Shown here one piece after another: positions 36,616 through 48,416 of a DNA stretch of 64,000 bases (its first letter is position 1; every line of letters begins with the position of its first letter). The position numbers and the translations under genes were made by a program. The notes under the pieces are model-generated. The model was not told the DNA's origin. It made no database searches and worked only from the letters and a program-made list of their open reading frames with translations. The stretch comes from Inia geoffrensis (taxonomy: Eukaryota; Chordata; Mammalia; Artiodactyla; Iniidae). The DNA lies in contig CM070907.1 of NCBI GenBank assembly GCA_036417435.1, positions 56,280,001-56,344,000 on the forward strand. The letters are read 5' to 3'.

Positions 36616-37280
36616 CAGTGATCAAGCAACCCTTCAGTTGTTCTCCCTACAACATAAAGAGGACTTGCTTTCTTTAGCATGCATACCAGGCTCTCTATGA
36701 TCCATGGAGTTCCCTGAAGGGCCCTGAAGTAAGGGACAGAAGTGAAACATCCTTCCTGTTACCTTTTGATACTGCAGGTGTGTGCAATGAACACTGTCAG
36801 CATTACTTGTCAGCTTTGGGGAAGGTTTTAACCAGGCTTGGCTTGACAGTTTCCAGCTAAACTTGCCAAGCTTCAGAGCTTCTAAAAGGTAGGCACTATG
36901 CTGATACCCCATACCACCATGGAGTACCAGTCAATGTTCATGGTTTTCATTGTGTTTGAATCTAGTCATAAAACTTTCAACGCCCAAAACTTGATTTCAA
37001 GATCATGACTTCAGAGTACAAAGGAACATAGTACTTGATGCAGAAATTATGGAGACATTAGATGTAGAAAAGAAGTGGATATTGTAAGCACCTTGGGTTT
37101 CTCTGAAGGAGCTAACAATCGTGACTATAACTTAACTTTAAAAATGGTAAGGTACATGCACAGAGCATAAAAGTCACATTTGTAGTTTTGAACTTTCAGA
37201 AAAGCAGCTCAAAATCTAGAAAGACAAACTGATGAGTAAATGGTCAATTAAAGGAATACACACAGCAGAGCATTAGTAAC

Positions 37281-37875
37281 CAACTCAAATTTAGTTTTTG
37301 AGATATATCCATGTAGGTCTAGTTCATTTTTTTTAATATTCCATTATATAAATGTACCATAATTTATTCATTCTCATTCTGATAGCCATTTGGGCTGTTT
37401 TCAGGGTTTTTGTATTACAAACAGAGACGGGTTTACCATGAAGCTCATGAAATTTAGAGCCCCTTATTCACATGCACATCTCCCCTCTGCCTTCCCTCCC
37501 ATCTCTTTCCCCCCCTGCAGTGCTGGGAATTGCTAGGAGTTGTAGGGTGAGAGAGGAAGCAATCAGAAAGCATTTATAAAGGAACTCAGAATAAAAGGAC
37601 ATGGATTTCCAAGGCTCAAGAAATTTCTTCTCATTCTAAATATTTACTTTAGTATTTGTAATTTTGTATTATTTTTCTTAAAGAGAACCTCCCAAATTAC
37701 ATAAGCTTTGAGTCCCACAGAACTGGATCTGCCCTTGATTACAAAAATGCTGCAATAAATATACTGGATACACATGAAGGAGTTTCTCGGGATCATAAGC
37801 CTGGGGTATATGCATCTTCAGCTTTACTAGATATTACCAAATTGCTCTTCAAATTGGTTCCAATTTATATACCCC
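37281..37875 (-). repeat. Old L1 3' region, interrupted by a hAT element
   Basis: TTATTCATTCTCATTCTGAT...TTTTGTATTACAAA on the left and ATTACAAAAATGCTGCAATA...TATTACCAAATTGCTCTTCA on the right are adjacent parts of an old antisense L1. They are separated by the insert at 37422-37737. Confidence 0.75.
37422..37737. mobile_element. Non-autonomous hAT-type DNA transposon with 8-bp duplication
   Basis: The 316-bp insert splits an old L1 and is bracketed by ATTACAAA (37414-37421, 37738-37745). An 8-bp duplication is the hAT signature. Its ends, CAGAGACGGGTTTACC and the complement of the right end CAAGGGCAGATCCAGT, are imperfect inverted repeats with the hAT-typical CA start. It has no coding capacity. 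The family is not named. Confidence 0.7.
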
Positions 37876-37943
37876 ACAACAGGCTTCTAAGAGTTCCCAG
37901 AGTTCCATGCCTTTAATGACATCTGATAAAGTCAGACTGTCTT

Positions 37944-38155
37944 TTTTTTTTTTTTTTTTTTGCGCGGTACGCGGGCCTCTCACTGTTGTGGCCTCTCCCG
38001 TTGTGGAGCACAGGCTCCGGGCGCGCAGGCTCAGCGGCCATGGCTCACGGGCCCAGTCGCTCCGCGGCATGTGGGATCTTCCCGGACCGGGGCACGAACC
38101 CGCGTCCCCTGCATCGGCAGGCGGACTCTCAACCACTGCACCGCCAGGGAAGCCC
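37944..38155 (-). repeat. CHR-type SINE (short form)
   Basis: T-run 37942-37961 plus the complete complement. The flanking duplication CAGACT...TCT is short and imperfect. Confidence 0.92.
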
Positions 38156-38589
38156 AGACTTTCTAATTTTTACCAATGCTGAATAAGAAAGAATATCTCG
38201 TTGTTTTAGAGATACTATGTTTTGACCGTCTTTTTTTTCCCCTCAAAATTCCATTTCAACTATAATCCCACCCCACCCCCCATCATTTTCAATAGCATAG
38301 TGAAAAAGAACACTAGCATGGCAACCAGAAGTCCTGGTTCAGATCTCATCACAGCTGTGGATCTTCGGGAAGTCAAACTTCCTTCACAGGGCTGTTGACA
38401 GTATTAATAACTGAAGCATCTTGTGAATTTTGGGATAGAGGAATGGGTGTTGTATCCGAGTGAACACCCTCCATCATTTATGAGTTTTAGAGTTGGGGAG
38501 TCCCTTGAATTTCATGAACCAACTCATATCTAAATCCCAAAGTAGAAGGCTCAAGATGCATTCCATCTATTTTGTGTACATTTCTTTTA

Positions 38590-38700
38590 GGTACAGACCT
38601 TCGGTGTGCATAAGAATCACCAGCAGAGCTTGCGAAGATGCACGTTCCTGGGTCTCCTACCTAATGATTTTGACTCAGTTTGAGAAAGTGCTTGTTCTGT
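38590..38700 (+). repeat. MER5-like fragment
   Basis: GCATAAGAATCACCAGCAGAGCTTG...GACTCAGTTTGAGAAAG follows MER5A. Around it (38160-38589 and 38701-39580) no gene is visible. Confidence 0.55.
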
Positions 38701-39590
38701 AGTTGGATTTTATCCTTTCCTGCTTTCTTCCCTTTGCTTTCAGGAGGCGCTTACTTTGAGGCTTGAACTTCGTTTCTTATATTATACGATACTACCACAA
38801 CAAAACAACCTACAATTCAAGCTGCCTTTCAGGTTTAGAGTGAGGAGGCATCAGTGGGCGGGGGTGGAGTGTAGAAGGAGCCTCTTCCTCAGCTGGCTCT
38901 CTTGGGGCTCCAGGCCCTTCCCAGGCAGACTCCACATCACCCAGCCATGTCTCACCCCTTCTGGGCTAGGAGATGTTGACAGTCTCCCCCTCTTTAGAGA
39001 CAAGGGCTAGAACCAAACTGGAGATAAGCCCAAGCTCCCTTAAACCAATGTTTTCTGTGGTCATGGTGCAGTAGGCTTGCATATTTAGATAGTAAAACCA
39101 TAATTATGATACACAAAATCAATTTAGTAGGTTTTGACCAGCAGAATAGAAAGGAATAAAAAAAAATCGGTATCTTGGATAATAAGTGCTATTTTGTGAA
39201 ACTTCTAGGATGCAAGATGTAAATAAATTTCCTACTGTGGGTGGGCAAGAAAGAGTTCAAAAACCACTGCCCTGGGCCCTACTATGCGGGCCCAGTGAAT
39301 TGAAATTAGGCCCCTGCCTGAGTCTCTTGTCAGCCCTCAAAGAAGGATCTGGTTAGTTCCAGATGTTTGCTGAAACTTTTACATACTGCAGCTTTTAAAG
39401 TTTCCTCTGAAAAATGTAAACAATTTTTATTACTATTATTATGAAAAACAATGTACAAACATGAAAAATAATTTTAGGCAGTGACAAATGGCATATAAAA
39501 AAAAAAATCTCTCCAACCACCCTATTTCCATATACCATCCTCAGTAGCTACTATTTATCTTTACATTTTCTAGATATAAAAGTATGTGTG

Positions 39591-39797
39591 GGGCTTCCCC
39601 GGTGGTGCAGTGGTTGAGAGTCCACCTGCCGATGCAGGGGACACGGGTTCGTGCCCCGGTCTGGGAGGATCCCACATGCCGCGGAGCGGCTGGGCCCGTG
39701 AGCCATGGCCGCTGGGCCTATGCGTCCGGAGCCTGTGCTCTGCAATGGGAGCGGCCACAATAGTGAGAGGTCCGCGTACAGAAAAAAAAAAAAAAAA
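39591..39797 (+). repeat. CHR-type SINE (short form)
   Basis: GGGCTTCCCCGGTGGTGCAG head, body and A17 tail. The perfect duplication AGTATGTGTG flanks it (39581-39590, 39798-39807). An alternating GT/AT-rich tract follows to 39845. Confidence 0.93.
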
Positions 39798-40769
39798 GTA
39801 TGTGTGTGTATACATATATGTATGTATACATATGTACATATGCAGTTAAATATAGTCAAAATTTAATTTTAAATTAAATTAAATATAATTAAAATGCTAC
39901 TCTATTATACGGCTGAACTATAGTTAAACTGTTTTCCCTATTCTATTTTCTCTCATGCAATCTGCACTGAGTATGCTGTACATACACTATGCATGCAGAA
40001 CCTGTATATCTGCAGGATAAACTCCTAGAAATAAGACCAAAATTTTGTTTTAAAAATACCTTTTACCTTTAATGTCATTATATGTGTCCAGTCACTCTTC
40101 TCATCCCTGTTCTGAGATATTCATCTTGCCCACCATGGTTTTACCAATCATGGAAATTTTTATGTATTTAGCCACGACCTTATGGAAATTTTAGAAAATA
40201 AATTTCTATAATGTCTTATGACCAAATTGCAGACTGAAGAAAACATACTCCCAGGGTGCCTAAAGTTTTCATTACTCTTTAAAAATTTAAATTTAGCAGA
40301 GATTGGACACAGCCTGCCACTAGATGGTTTGCTACAAATTCTGATTTTGTACAGTTACTTCTGGAGTTTGATATTTGTTAATTGGCTAGCACATTGGTAA
40401 ATGTTTGCATTCCCTAAAATGGGGTTGAAAGTAAATAGTAACATCCTCTGCAAACTAGACATTATCATTTAGTTTTGCCTGTTTTTGAACTTTATGTAAA
40501 TAGAATCATACGGTATGTTATTTTGTGTATGGTTTCTCATGGTCAATATTATTTTTGTGAGAATCAACTATGTCATTGCCTACAGTTTGTTCATTTTCAT
40601 TGCCCTATGGTATTCCACTTTATGACAATAACCCAATTTATTTATCCATTCTGTTTTTTTTCATTTAGCCTGAGGTTTTATTTGGATTTCCTGAATCATC
40701 CATTTCCACATTATAAGGTAAATGCCAGAGTGTATCTTTTATTTTTTGCATTGTTTTTTTCATTTTATT

Positions 40770-41122
40770 TTTTTTTTTATATAAATTTATTTTATTTTTG
40801 GCTGTGTTGGATCTTTGTTGCTGCTCACAGGCTTTCTCTAGTTGCAGCGAGTGGGGTCTAATCTTTGTTGCAGTGCAGGGGCTGCTCATTGGGGTGGCTT
40901 CTCTTGTTGCGGAACACGGGCTCTAGGCACACAGGCTTCAGTAGTTGTGGCACGAGGGCTCAGTAGCTGTGGCTCGCGGGCTCTAGAGCGCAGGCTCAGT
41001 AGTTGTGGTGCATGGGCTTAGTTGCTGTGCAGCATGTGGGATCTTCCCAGACCAGGGCTCGAATCCATGTCCCCTGCATTGGCAGGCGGATTCTTAACCA
41101 CTGTGCCACCAGGGGAAGCCCC
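40770..41122 (-). repeat. Long CHR-type SINE
   Basis: The complement of the long form (GGCTGTGTTGGATCTTTGTT, GGCTTCAGTAGTTGTGG, ACCACTGTGCCACCAGGGGA) with an A/T-rich tail on the left. Target duplication is unclear because both flanks are T-rich. Confidence 0.88.
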
Positions 41123-42775
41123 TATTTTGTTTATTTTTAATTGAAGTGTAGTTGATTTACAGTATTATATTAGTTTCAGGTGTATAGGATGGTGATTCAG
41201 TATTTTTACAGATTATACTCCATTAAATGTTATTACAAGAAAATGGCTATAATTCCCTGTGCTGTACAATGTATCCTTGTTGCTTATCTATTTTATACAT
41301 AGTAGCTTGTGTCTCTTAATCCCATGCTCCTAATTTGCCCATCCCCACTTTCTTCACCCCTGTTAACTACTAGTTTGTTTTCTATATCTGTGAGTCTGTT
41401 TCTGTTTTACATATACATTTATTTGTAATATTTTTTAGATTCCACAAAAAAGTGATATCATACTGTATTTGTCTTTCTCTGTCTGACTTATTTCACTCAG
41501 CACAATATTCTCTAGGTCGGTTCATGTTGCTGCAAATGGCAGGATTTCATTCTTTTATTATGGCTAATATTCCATTGTATTGAATATAGATATCACATCT
41601 TCTTTATCCATTCATCTGTTGATGGCTATTTGGGTTGCTACCATATCTTGGATAGTAAATACTGCTGTATGAACATGGGGGTGTATGTATCTTTTCAAAT
41701 TAGTGTTTTCATTTTTTCCAGATATATACCCAGGAGTGGAATTGCTGGATCATATGGTAGTTCTATTTTTAGTTTTTTGAGGAACCTCTACACTGTTCTC
41801 CATCGTGGCTGTACCAATTTACATTCCCACCAACAGTGTACATGGGTTCCCTTTTTTCTGCATCTTTGCCAACATTTGTTGTTTGTAGACTTTTTGATAA
41901 TAGCCATTCTGACAGGTGTGAGCTGATATCTCATTGTTTTGATTTGCATTTCCTCTAATAATTAGTGATACTGAGTATCTTTTCATGTGCCTGTTAGCCG
42001 TCTGCATGTTTTTTTGGAAAAACGTCTACTCAGGTCTTCTGTCCATTTTTTTTTTTTTTTTTTTTGATATTGAGTAGTATGAGCTGTTTGTATATTTTGG
42101 ATATTAACCCCTCATTGGTCATATCATTTGCAAATACTTTCTCCCACTCCATATGCTGTCTTTTCATTTTGTCAATGATTTCCTTTGCTGTGCAAAAGCT
42201 TTTAAGTTTAATTATATCCCAGTTATTTATTTTTGCTTTTATTTCTTTTGCCTAAGGAGACAGATCCAAAAAAAAATACTGCTATGATTTATGTCAAATA
42301 GTGTTCTGCCTATGTTCTAAGAGTTTTTATAGTTTCAGGTCTTACATTTAGGTCTTTAATCTGTTTTGAGTTTATTTTTGTATATTGTATGAGATAATGT
42401 TCTACTCGCATTGTTTTACATGTAGTTGTCCAGTTTTCCCAGCACCACTTGTTGAAGAGACTGTCTTTTCTCTATTGTATATTCTTGCCTCTTCTGTTGT
42501 AGATTAACTGACCACAGGTGTGTGGGTTTATTTCTGGGCTCTCTATTCTGTTCCACTATGTGTCTGTTTTTGTGCCAGTGCCATGGTGTTTTGATTACTG
42601 TAGCTTTGTAGTATACTCTGAAGTCTGGGAGGGTGGATACCTCCAGCTTTGTTATATTTTCTCAAAACTGCTTTGGCAATTTGGGATCTTTTGTGGTTCC
42701 ATATGAATTTGATGGATTTTTGAGTTGTTTCCAGTTTGGGGTAACACTGCTGACAATACTGGCACAGTGTTCCAG
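41123..42775 (-). repeat. L1, 5'-truncated, ORF2 C-terminal half
   Basis: The complement reads in L1 order from the 3' UTR (TTGAAGTGTAGTTGATTTAC, CTGCTAACTACTAGTTTG-like) through the ORF2 end (CCCAGGAGTGGAATTGCTGG, CTTTGCTGTGCAAAAGCTTT) to the TACTGGCACAGTG region near 42760. Multiple stops interrupt the protein. Confidence 0.88.
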
Positions 42776-43270
42776 TATAAGTAACACTGATATGAATATT
42801 AATGTACATAACTTACTGTACATATGTATGCAGTTAAGATGGGAATAAAATCTAGGAATAAAATTGCTGTATCATAGGATATACAAACTTCAGCTTTAGT
42901 AAATAGGGCCACATTTTTTCTAAAGTATTATTAGGCATATATGAGAGTTCCTGTTGCTTCACAACCCTGTCAACAATTAGTCTCATCAGTCTTTTAAATT
43001 TAGCTATATTGGTGGAGGTATAGTTGTATCTCATTGCAGTTTTAATTCACATTTCCCTGATTATTCTTTTTGAGTATCTTTTCAATGTCAATTTTTACTG
43101 GGTTTTCTTCTCTGGTGAACTAAGTTTTTTGTCCATTCTTCTACTAGAAGTCTTTTTTTTCTAATTGATTTTCTTATTAACCTATACAAGTTCTTATGTG
43201 TAGATTTTAGATGTGAGTGCTTCTCAGTTACATGCATTGCAAATATCTTCACCCACTCTCTGGGTTGCCT

Positions 43271-43960
43271 TTATAATGCTGTATTGTTGAAAAATGGCTG
43301 AATGACAGCAAGACTTGACATTATTTGATCCTTTGCTTTGGAAATAGTGTGCAGTTCTTGAAGAAAATGATTAAGGCCCTCAAAATTACCCTTTTGATTT
43401 CTTTTAGCAATGTAAGACCTGTATCTTTTATCATTTCTCCTGTCATTTTCTTTAAAAATGGATTTTTTTTCCATTTAAATGTTTATTTTATTTTTGATTG
43501 CATGGTTAATGGCCTTCTCTAAAATTTCTGTCTGGTCTTCCGGGAACAATTTTAAAGCTTGGAATTTCACTGTACATTGTTTGAAGCTGATTCTGGCTCT
43601 TTGCAAATAATTTTGATATTTAACCTCTAAAATTTCACACCAGAAAACAAGATAACTCAGAAAAGAAAAATCACATATAGCAGACAGTAAAATCTGAGCT
43701 GATCCTCATGTATTCATATTTTCTTTTGGCTCACACAGAACTTCAAAGATTGAGATTAGCTTTTCAAAATTTGTCTTTAACTGACACACAGCTTCATACT
43801 GTGCACTCCATCTTGTCTAGGGAAGTATTTTTACTATTATACATACCTACATTTTGCAGCATTTTCCACTGATGAGGTGAGACTGAAAAGAATGGACAAT
43901 TTTTTCCCCAAAGTTCCCAAAAATGTTACATATAAAGAAGAAATGTTCACAAATGTTCAG
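43271..43960 (-). pseudogene. Decayed hAT transposase, ZMYM/TTF-zinc-finger type
   Basis: On the minus strand, one frame from about 43817 to 43271 stays almost open for some 180 codons with two internal stops (TGA after NMNT, TAA after KNKINI). It carries the hAT core pattern: TRWSAQYEAVCQLKTNFEKL, then LSYLVFWCEILE, NYLQRA, and a basic FKENDRRNDKRY. Upstream, in shifted frames, NIFGNFGEKIVHSF and HQWKMLQNVG fit the segment that precedes TRW in this family. I recognise the family by these patterns (hAT transposases related to domesticated ZMYM-type proteins), not by a search. No zinc finger or terminal repeats were found. A processed pseudogene of a domesticated gene is the alternative. Confidence 0.65.
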
Positions 43961-44279
43961 ATATTTCTTTCACGGAGGACTACTATATCACAAACACAGT
44001 TTTAGTTTATAACTGCAAATAAAAAGCAGATTGGCTTTTGGCCAGTTTTATTATTGTTTTAAATTGTCTACAGTTGTGTTATTGGTATGCCACTGCTGTT
44101 GAGCATGATCTTTTCTGTAGACTTTTGGCAAATACTTTTTCATTTAAGGAAGTTTCCTCCGGCTCCTGAGGGATTACCTCCCCCTCCCACCCCCCCACCA
44201 TGTAAGGTCAGATATAGACAAATAATGTTATGAATAATGAAAGAGATATTCGGGGGGAAAAGGCTCTGCTTAAAAATAT
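43961..44279. other. Sequence upstream of the hAT remnant
   Basis: AT-rich and possibly a further decayed 5' part of the transposase, but I cannot follow a frame. A C-run (44183-44200) precedes the SINE. Confidence 0.35.
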
Positions 44280-44287
44280 GCAAAGTC

Positions 44288-44481
44288 GGGCTTCCCTGGT
44301 GGTGCAGTGGTTGAGAGTCCGCCTGCCGATGCAGGGTACACGGGTTCATGCCCCGGTCGGGGAAGACCCCACGTGCCGCGCGCGGAGCGGCTGAGCCCAT
44401 GGGCCATGGCCGCTGGGCCTGCACATCCGGAGCCTGTGCTCCTCAGCGGGAGAGGCCACAACAGTGAGAGGCCAGCATACC

Positions 44482-44514
<33 letters not shown>
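44288..44514 (+). repeat. CHR-type SINE (short form)
   Basis: Full head and body with a 31-base poly-A tail (44484-44514). The perfect duplication GCAAAGTC flanks it (44280-44287, 44515-44522). Confidence 0.93.
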
Positions 44515-44515
<1 letters not shown>

Positions 44516-44522
44516 CAAAGTC

Positions 44523-45249
44523 AAAACAACATAATTTGCCCTTATGACAAAGAATATGAAAGAGAGGTTTTCCTAGAATCTACACAACCATCAATGCTCA
44601 CTATTGGTCTAAAACTAATAAACAATTAGGTAAGCACTTAAAGACACAAAAAGAGATCATCATTTCTGGTTTCTCAAGCAGGAAAAAAATTACTGATGAC
44701 TCTGTAAACTGTTTTGAACTTTCTATAGAAGAAGCTTGTGAGAGGTGTATTAGAGCAAGGATGGCAAGCTGATTCTACCACAAGAATGGTAGGGCCTAAA
44801 AATTCAGGGACCTGAAGATTTCCTTTAACAGATTTCTTCCTTTAGCAGAGCTTCCTTGAGTTCCATCAATCCCTGTGAACAGCGGTAAGGAAGAATGTCT
44901 GACAATGTGACTTGCCCTGAAAACTGATTTATCTTCTTCTTTTAGGGATGTACTTTCAGAATCTTATACACTGACAGATATAAAAATGTAAGATTTTAAG
45001 TTTCATTTGACATTCCTTACTAGTATATGATATTATCATAAAGGAGTATGAGATATATGTGTATATATAAATGTACCTACACATATGTGTATATATATGA
45101 ATACATATATAATGCATACATATGAATCATACATATGAATCATAAATTATACTAAAAAGTTGTTAATTCAACCCCTGTTTTGTAATATTTTAATATTTAT
45201 CCATTTGGATGGAGCCCAGAAAAATTATATATATAGTTTGGTGTAAGTT
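44523..45249. other. Intergenic, includes an AT/GT-rich simple tract
   Basis: No gene recognised. 45050-45145 is a degenerate TATATG/CATATA tract with two TCATACATATGAA units. Confidence 0.5.
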
Positions 45250-46066
45250 TCCTAGTGGCTGGTTGTAGTAGCCAGCCTCTAAGATGACCCCAATGATCCT
45301 TGCCTCCTGGTATTCATATCCCTTGTACTGCGCTCTCCTCATCAGTCACACAGTAGTCGTCCATTTAACAAAAAGAGTACAGTGCATGTGTTGGTGTATG
45401 ATTTCTGAGGATAAGTCATAAAAGACCTTGCCCTTCCATCTTCTTCTCTTGGATCCGTTGCTCTGGGGGATGCTAGGTACCATGTCATAAAGGTGCTGAA
45501 CTAGCCCTATGAAGATGCCCACATGGTGAGGAACTAAGGCATCCTGCCAGTGCTGACTAGCACCACTGTAGCACTGAGGGTCCTCTTGAGCAAAAGATCC
45601 AATAGGAAGCTACATGGGTTATTTGGTTAGCTGGTGATTGATTGATTGGTATTAGTTCACATAATTATGAAGGCTGAGAAGTCCCACCATCTGCTCTCTG
45701 CAAGACGGATAACCAGGAAGGTTCATGGTATAGTTCAAAGCTAAAAGCCAGAGAGCCTATGGTGTAGATTCCAGTCCAAGTCTGAAGGTCTGAGAACCAG
45801 GAGTGCAGAGGGCAGAAGATCAGTGTTCCAGATCAGTCAGGCAGAGACAGAATTCAACCTTCCTCTCCTTTTTTGTTCTATTCAAGCTCCCAGTGGACTG
45901 ACTGATGCCCACCCACACTGGGGAGGGGCATCTGCTTTTCTCAGTGTACCAATTTAAATGCTAATCTCAGGCCAATATCACTGATGAACATAGATGTAAA
46001 AATCCTCAACAAAATACTAGCAAACAGAATCCAAAGCACATTAAAAGGATCATACACCATGATCAA

Positions 46067-48416
46067 GTGGGGTTTATTCCAGGAATGCAAGGATTCTTCA
46101 ATATACGCAAATCAAACAACGTGATACACCATATTAACAAGTTGAAGGAGAAAAGCCATATGATCATCTCAATAGATGCAGAGAAAGCTTTTCACAAAAT
46201 TCAACACCCATTTATCATAAAAACCCTGCAGAAAGTAGGCATAGAGGGAACTTTCCTCAACATAATAAAGGCCATATATGACAAACCCAAAGCCAACATC
46301 GTCCTCAATGGTGAAAAACTGAAAGCATTTCCACTAAGATCAGGAACAAGACAAGGTTGCCCACTCTCACCACTCTTATTGAACACAGTTTTGGAAGTTT
46401 TAGCCACAGCAATCAGAGAAGAAAAGGAAATAAAAGGAATCCAAATCGGAAAAGAAGTAAAGCTGTCACTGTTTGCAGATGACATGATACTATACATAGA
46501 GAATCCTAAAGATGCTACCAGAAAACTACTAGAGCTAATCAATGAATTTGGTAAAGTAGCAGGATACAAAATTAATGCACAGAAATCTCTGGCATTCCTA
46601 TACACTAATGATGAAAAATCTGAAAGTGAAATTAAGAAAACACTCCCAGGGCTTCCCTGGTGGCACAGTGGTTGAGAGTCCACCTGCCGATGCAGGGGAC
46701 ACGGGTTCGTGTCCCAGTCTGGGGAGATCCCACATGCCGCGGAGCGGCTGGGCTCGTGAGCCATGGCCGCTGAGCCTGTGCGTCCGGAGCCTGTGCTCCG
46801 CAACGGGAGAGGCCACAACAGTTAGAGGCCCACGTACAGCAAAAAAAAAAAAAAAAAAAAAACACTCCCATTTACCACTGCAACAAAAAGAATAAAATAT
46901 CTAGGAATAAACCTACCGAAGGAGACAAAAGACCTGTATGCAGAAAATTATAAGACACTGATGAAAGAAATTAAAGATGATACAAATAGATGGAGAGATA
47001 TACCATGTTCTTGGATTGGAAGAGTCAACATTGTGAAAATGACTCTACTACCCAAAGCAATCTACAGATTCAATGCAATCCCTATCAAACTACCACTGGT
47101 ATTTTTCAAAGAACTAGAACAAAAAATTTCACAATTTATATGGAAACACAAAAGACCCCGAATGGCCAAAGCAATCTTGAGGACGAAAAAAGAAGCTGGA
47201 GGAATCAGGCTCCCTGACTTCAGACTATACTACAAAGCTACAGTAATCAAGACAGTATGGTACTGGCACAAAAACAGAAAGATAGATCAATGGAACAGGA
47301 TAGAAAGCCCAGAGATAAACCCACACACAAAAGGTCACCTTGTCTTTGATAAAGGAGGCAGGAATGTACAGTGGGGAAAGGACAGCCTCTTCAATAAGTG
47401 GTGCTGGGAAAACTGGACAGCTACATGTAAAAGTATGAGATTAGATCACTCCCTAACACCCTACACAAAAATAAGCTCAAAATGGATTAAAGACCTAAAT
47501 GTAAGGCCAGACACTATAAAACTCTTAGAGGAAAACTTGGCAGAACACTCTATGACACAAATCATAGCAAGATCCTTTCTGACCCACCTCCCAAAGAAAT
47601 GGAAATAAAAACAAAAATAAACAAACGGAACTAATGAAACTTCAAAGCTTTTGCACAGCAACGGAAACCATAAACAAGGCCAAAAGACAACCCTCAGAAT
47701 GGGAGAGAATATTGGCAAATGAAGCAACTGACAAAGGATTAATCTCCAAAATTTATAAGCAGCTTATGCAGCTCAATAACAAAAAAACAAACAACCCAAT
47801 CCAAAAATGGGCAGAAGACCTAAATAGACATTTCTCCAAAGAAGATATACAGACTACCAACAAACACATGAAAGAATGCTCAACTTCATTAATCATTAGA
47901 GAAATGAAAATCAAAACTACAATGAGATATCATCTCACACCAGTCAGAATGGCCATCATGAAAAAATCTAGAAACAATAAATGCTGGAGAGGGTGTGGAG
48001 AAAAGGGAACCCTCTTGCACTGCTGGTGGGAATGTGAATTGCTACAGCCACTATGGAGAACAGTATGGAGGTTCCTTAAAAAACTACAAATAGAACTACC
48101 ATATGACCCAGCAATCCCACTACTGGGCATATACCCTGAGAAAACCATAATTCAAAAAGAGTCATGTACCAAAATGTTCATTGCAGCTCTATTTACAATA
48201 GCCCGGAGATGGAAACAACCTAAGCGTCCATCATCGGATGAATGGATAAAGAAGATGTGGCACATATATATAATGGAATATTACTCAGCTATAAAAAGAA
48301 ACAAAATTGAGCTATTTGTAATGAGGTTGATAGACCTAGAGTCTGTCATACAAAGTGAAGTAAGTCAGAAAGAGAAAGACAAATACCATATGCTAACACA
48401 TATATATGGAATTTAA
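46067..48416 (+). pseudogene. L1 ORF2 C-terminal two-thirds, broken
   Basis: Reverse-transcriptase motifs are visible: [12 protein letters not shown] and [10 protein letters not shown] near 46350-46500. A SINE at 46649-46860 cuts the frame, and a one-base loss near 47535 (GAGGAAAACTTGGCAG, where the 12-kb copy has an extra A) shifts it again. The C-terminal cysteine-containing segment ([20 protein letters not shown]) is intact before the stop at 48414-48416. It is the best-preserved L1 coding stretch in the window but cannot make a full protein. Confidence 0.88.
46649..46860 (+). repeat. CHR-type SINE (short form) inside the young L1
   Basis: Innermost member of the nest. The perfect 12-bp duplication AAAACACTCCCA flanks it (46637-46648, 46859-46870). 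Confidence 0.95.

Larger units (their letters stand above)
40460..43285 (-). repeat. Old L1 3' half carrying a SINE and a younger L1
   Basis: The left part (40460-40760: TAGAATCATACGGTATGTTA, CCTATGGTATTCCACTTTAT) and the right part (42790-43285: AAATTGCTGTATCATAGGAT, TTCACATTTCCCTGATTATT) are consecutive stretches of one antisense old L1. A long SINE (40770-41122) and a younger L1 (41123-42775) lie between them. Confidence 0.75.
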
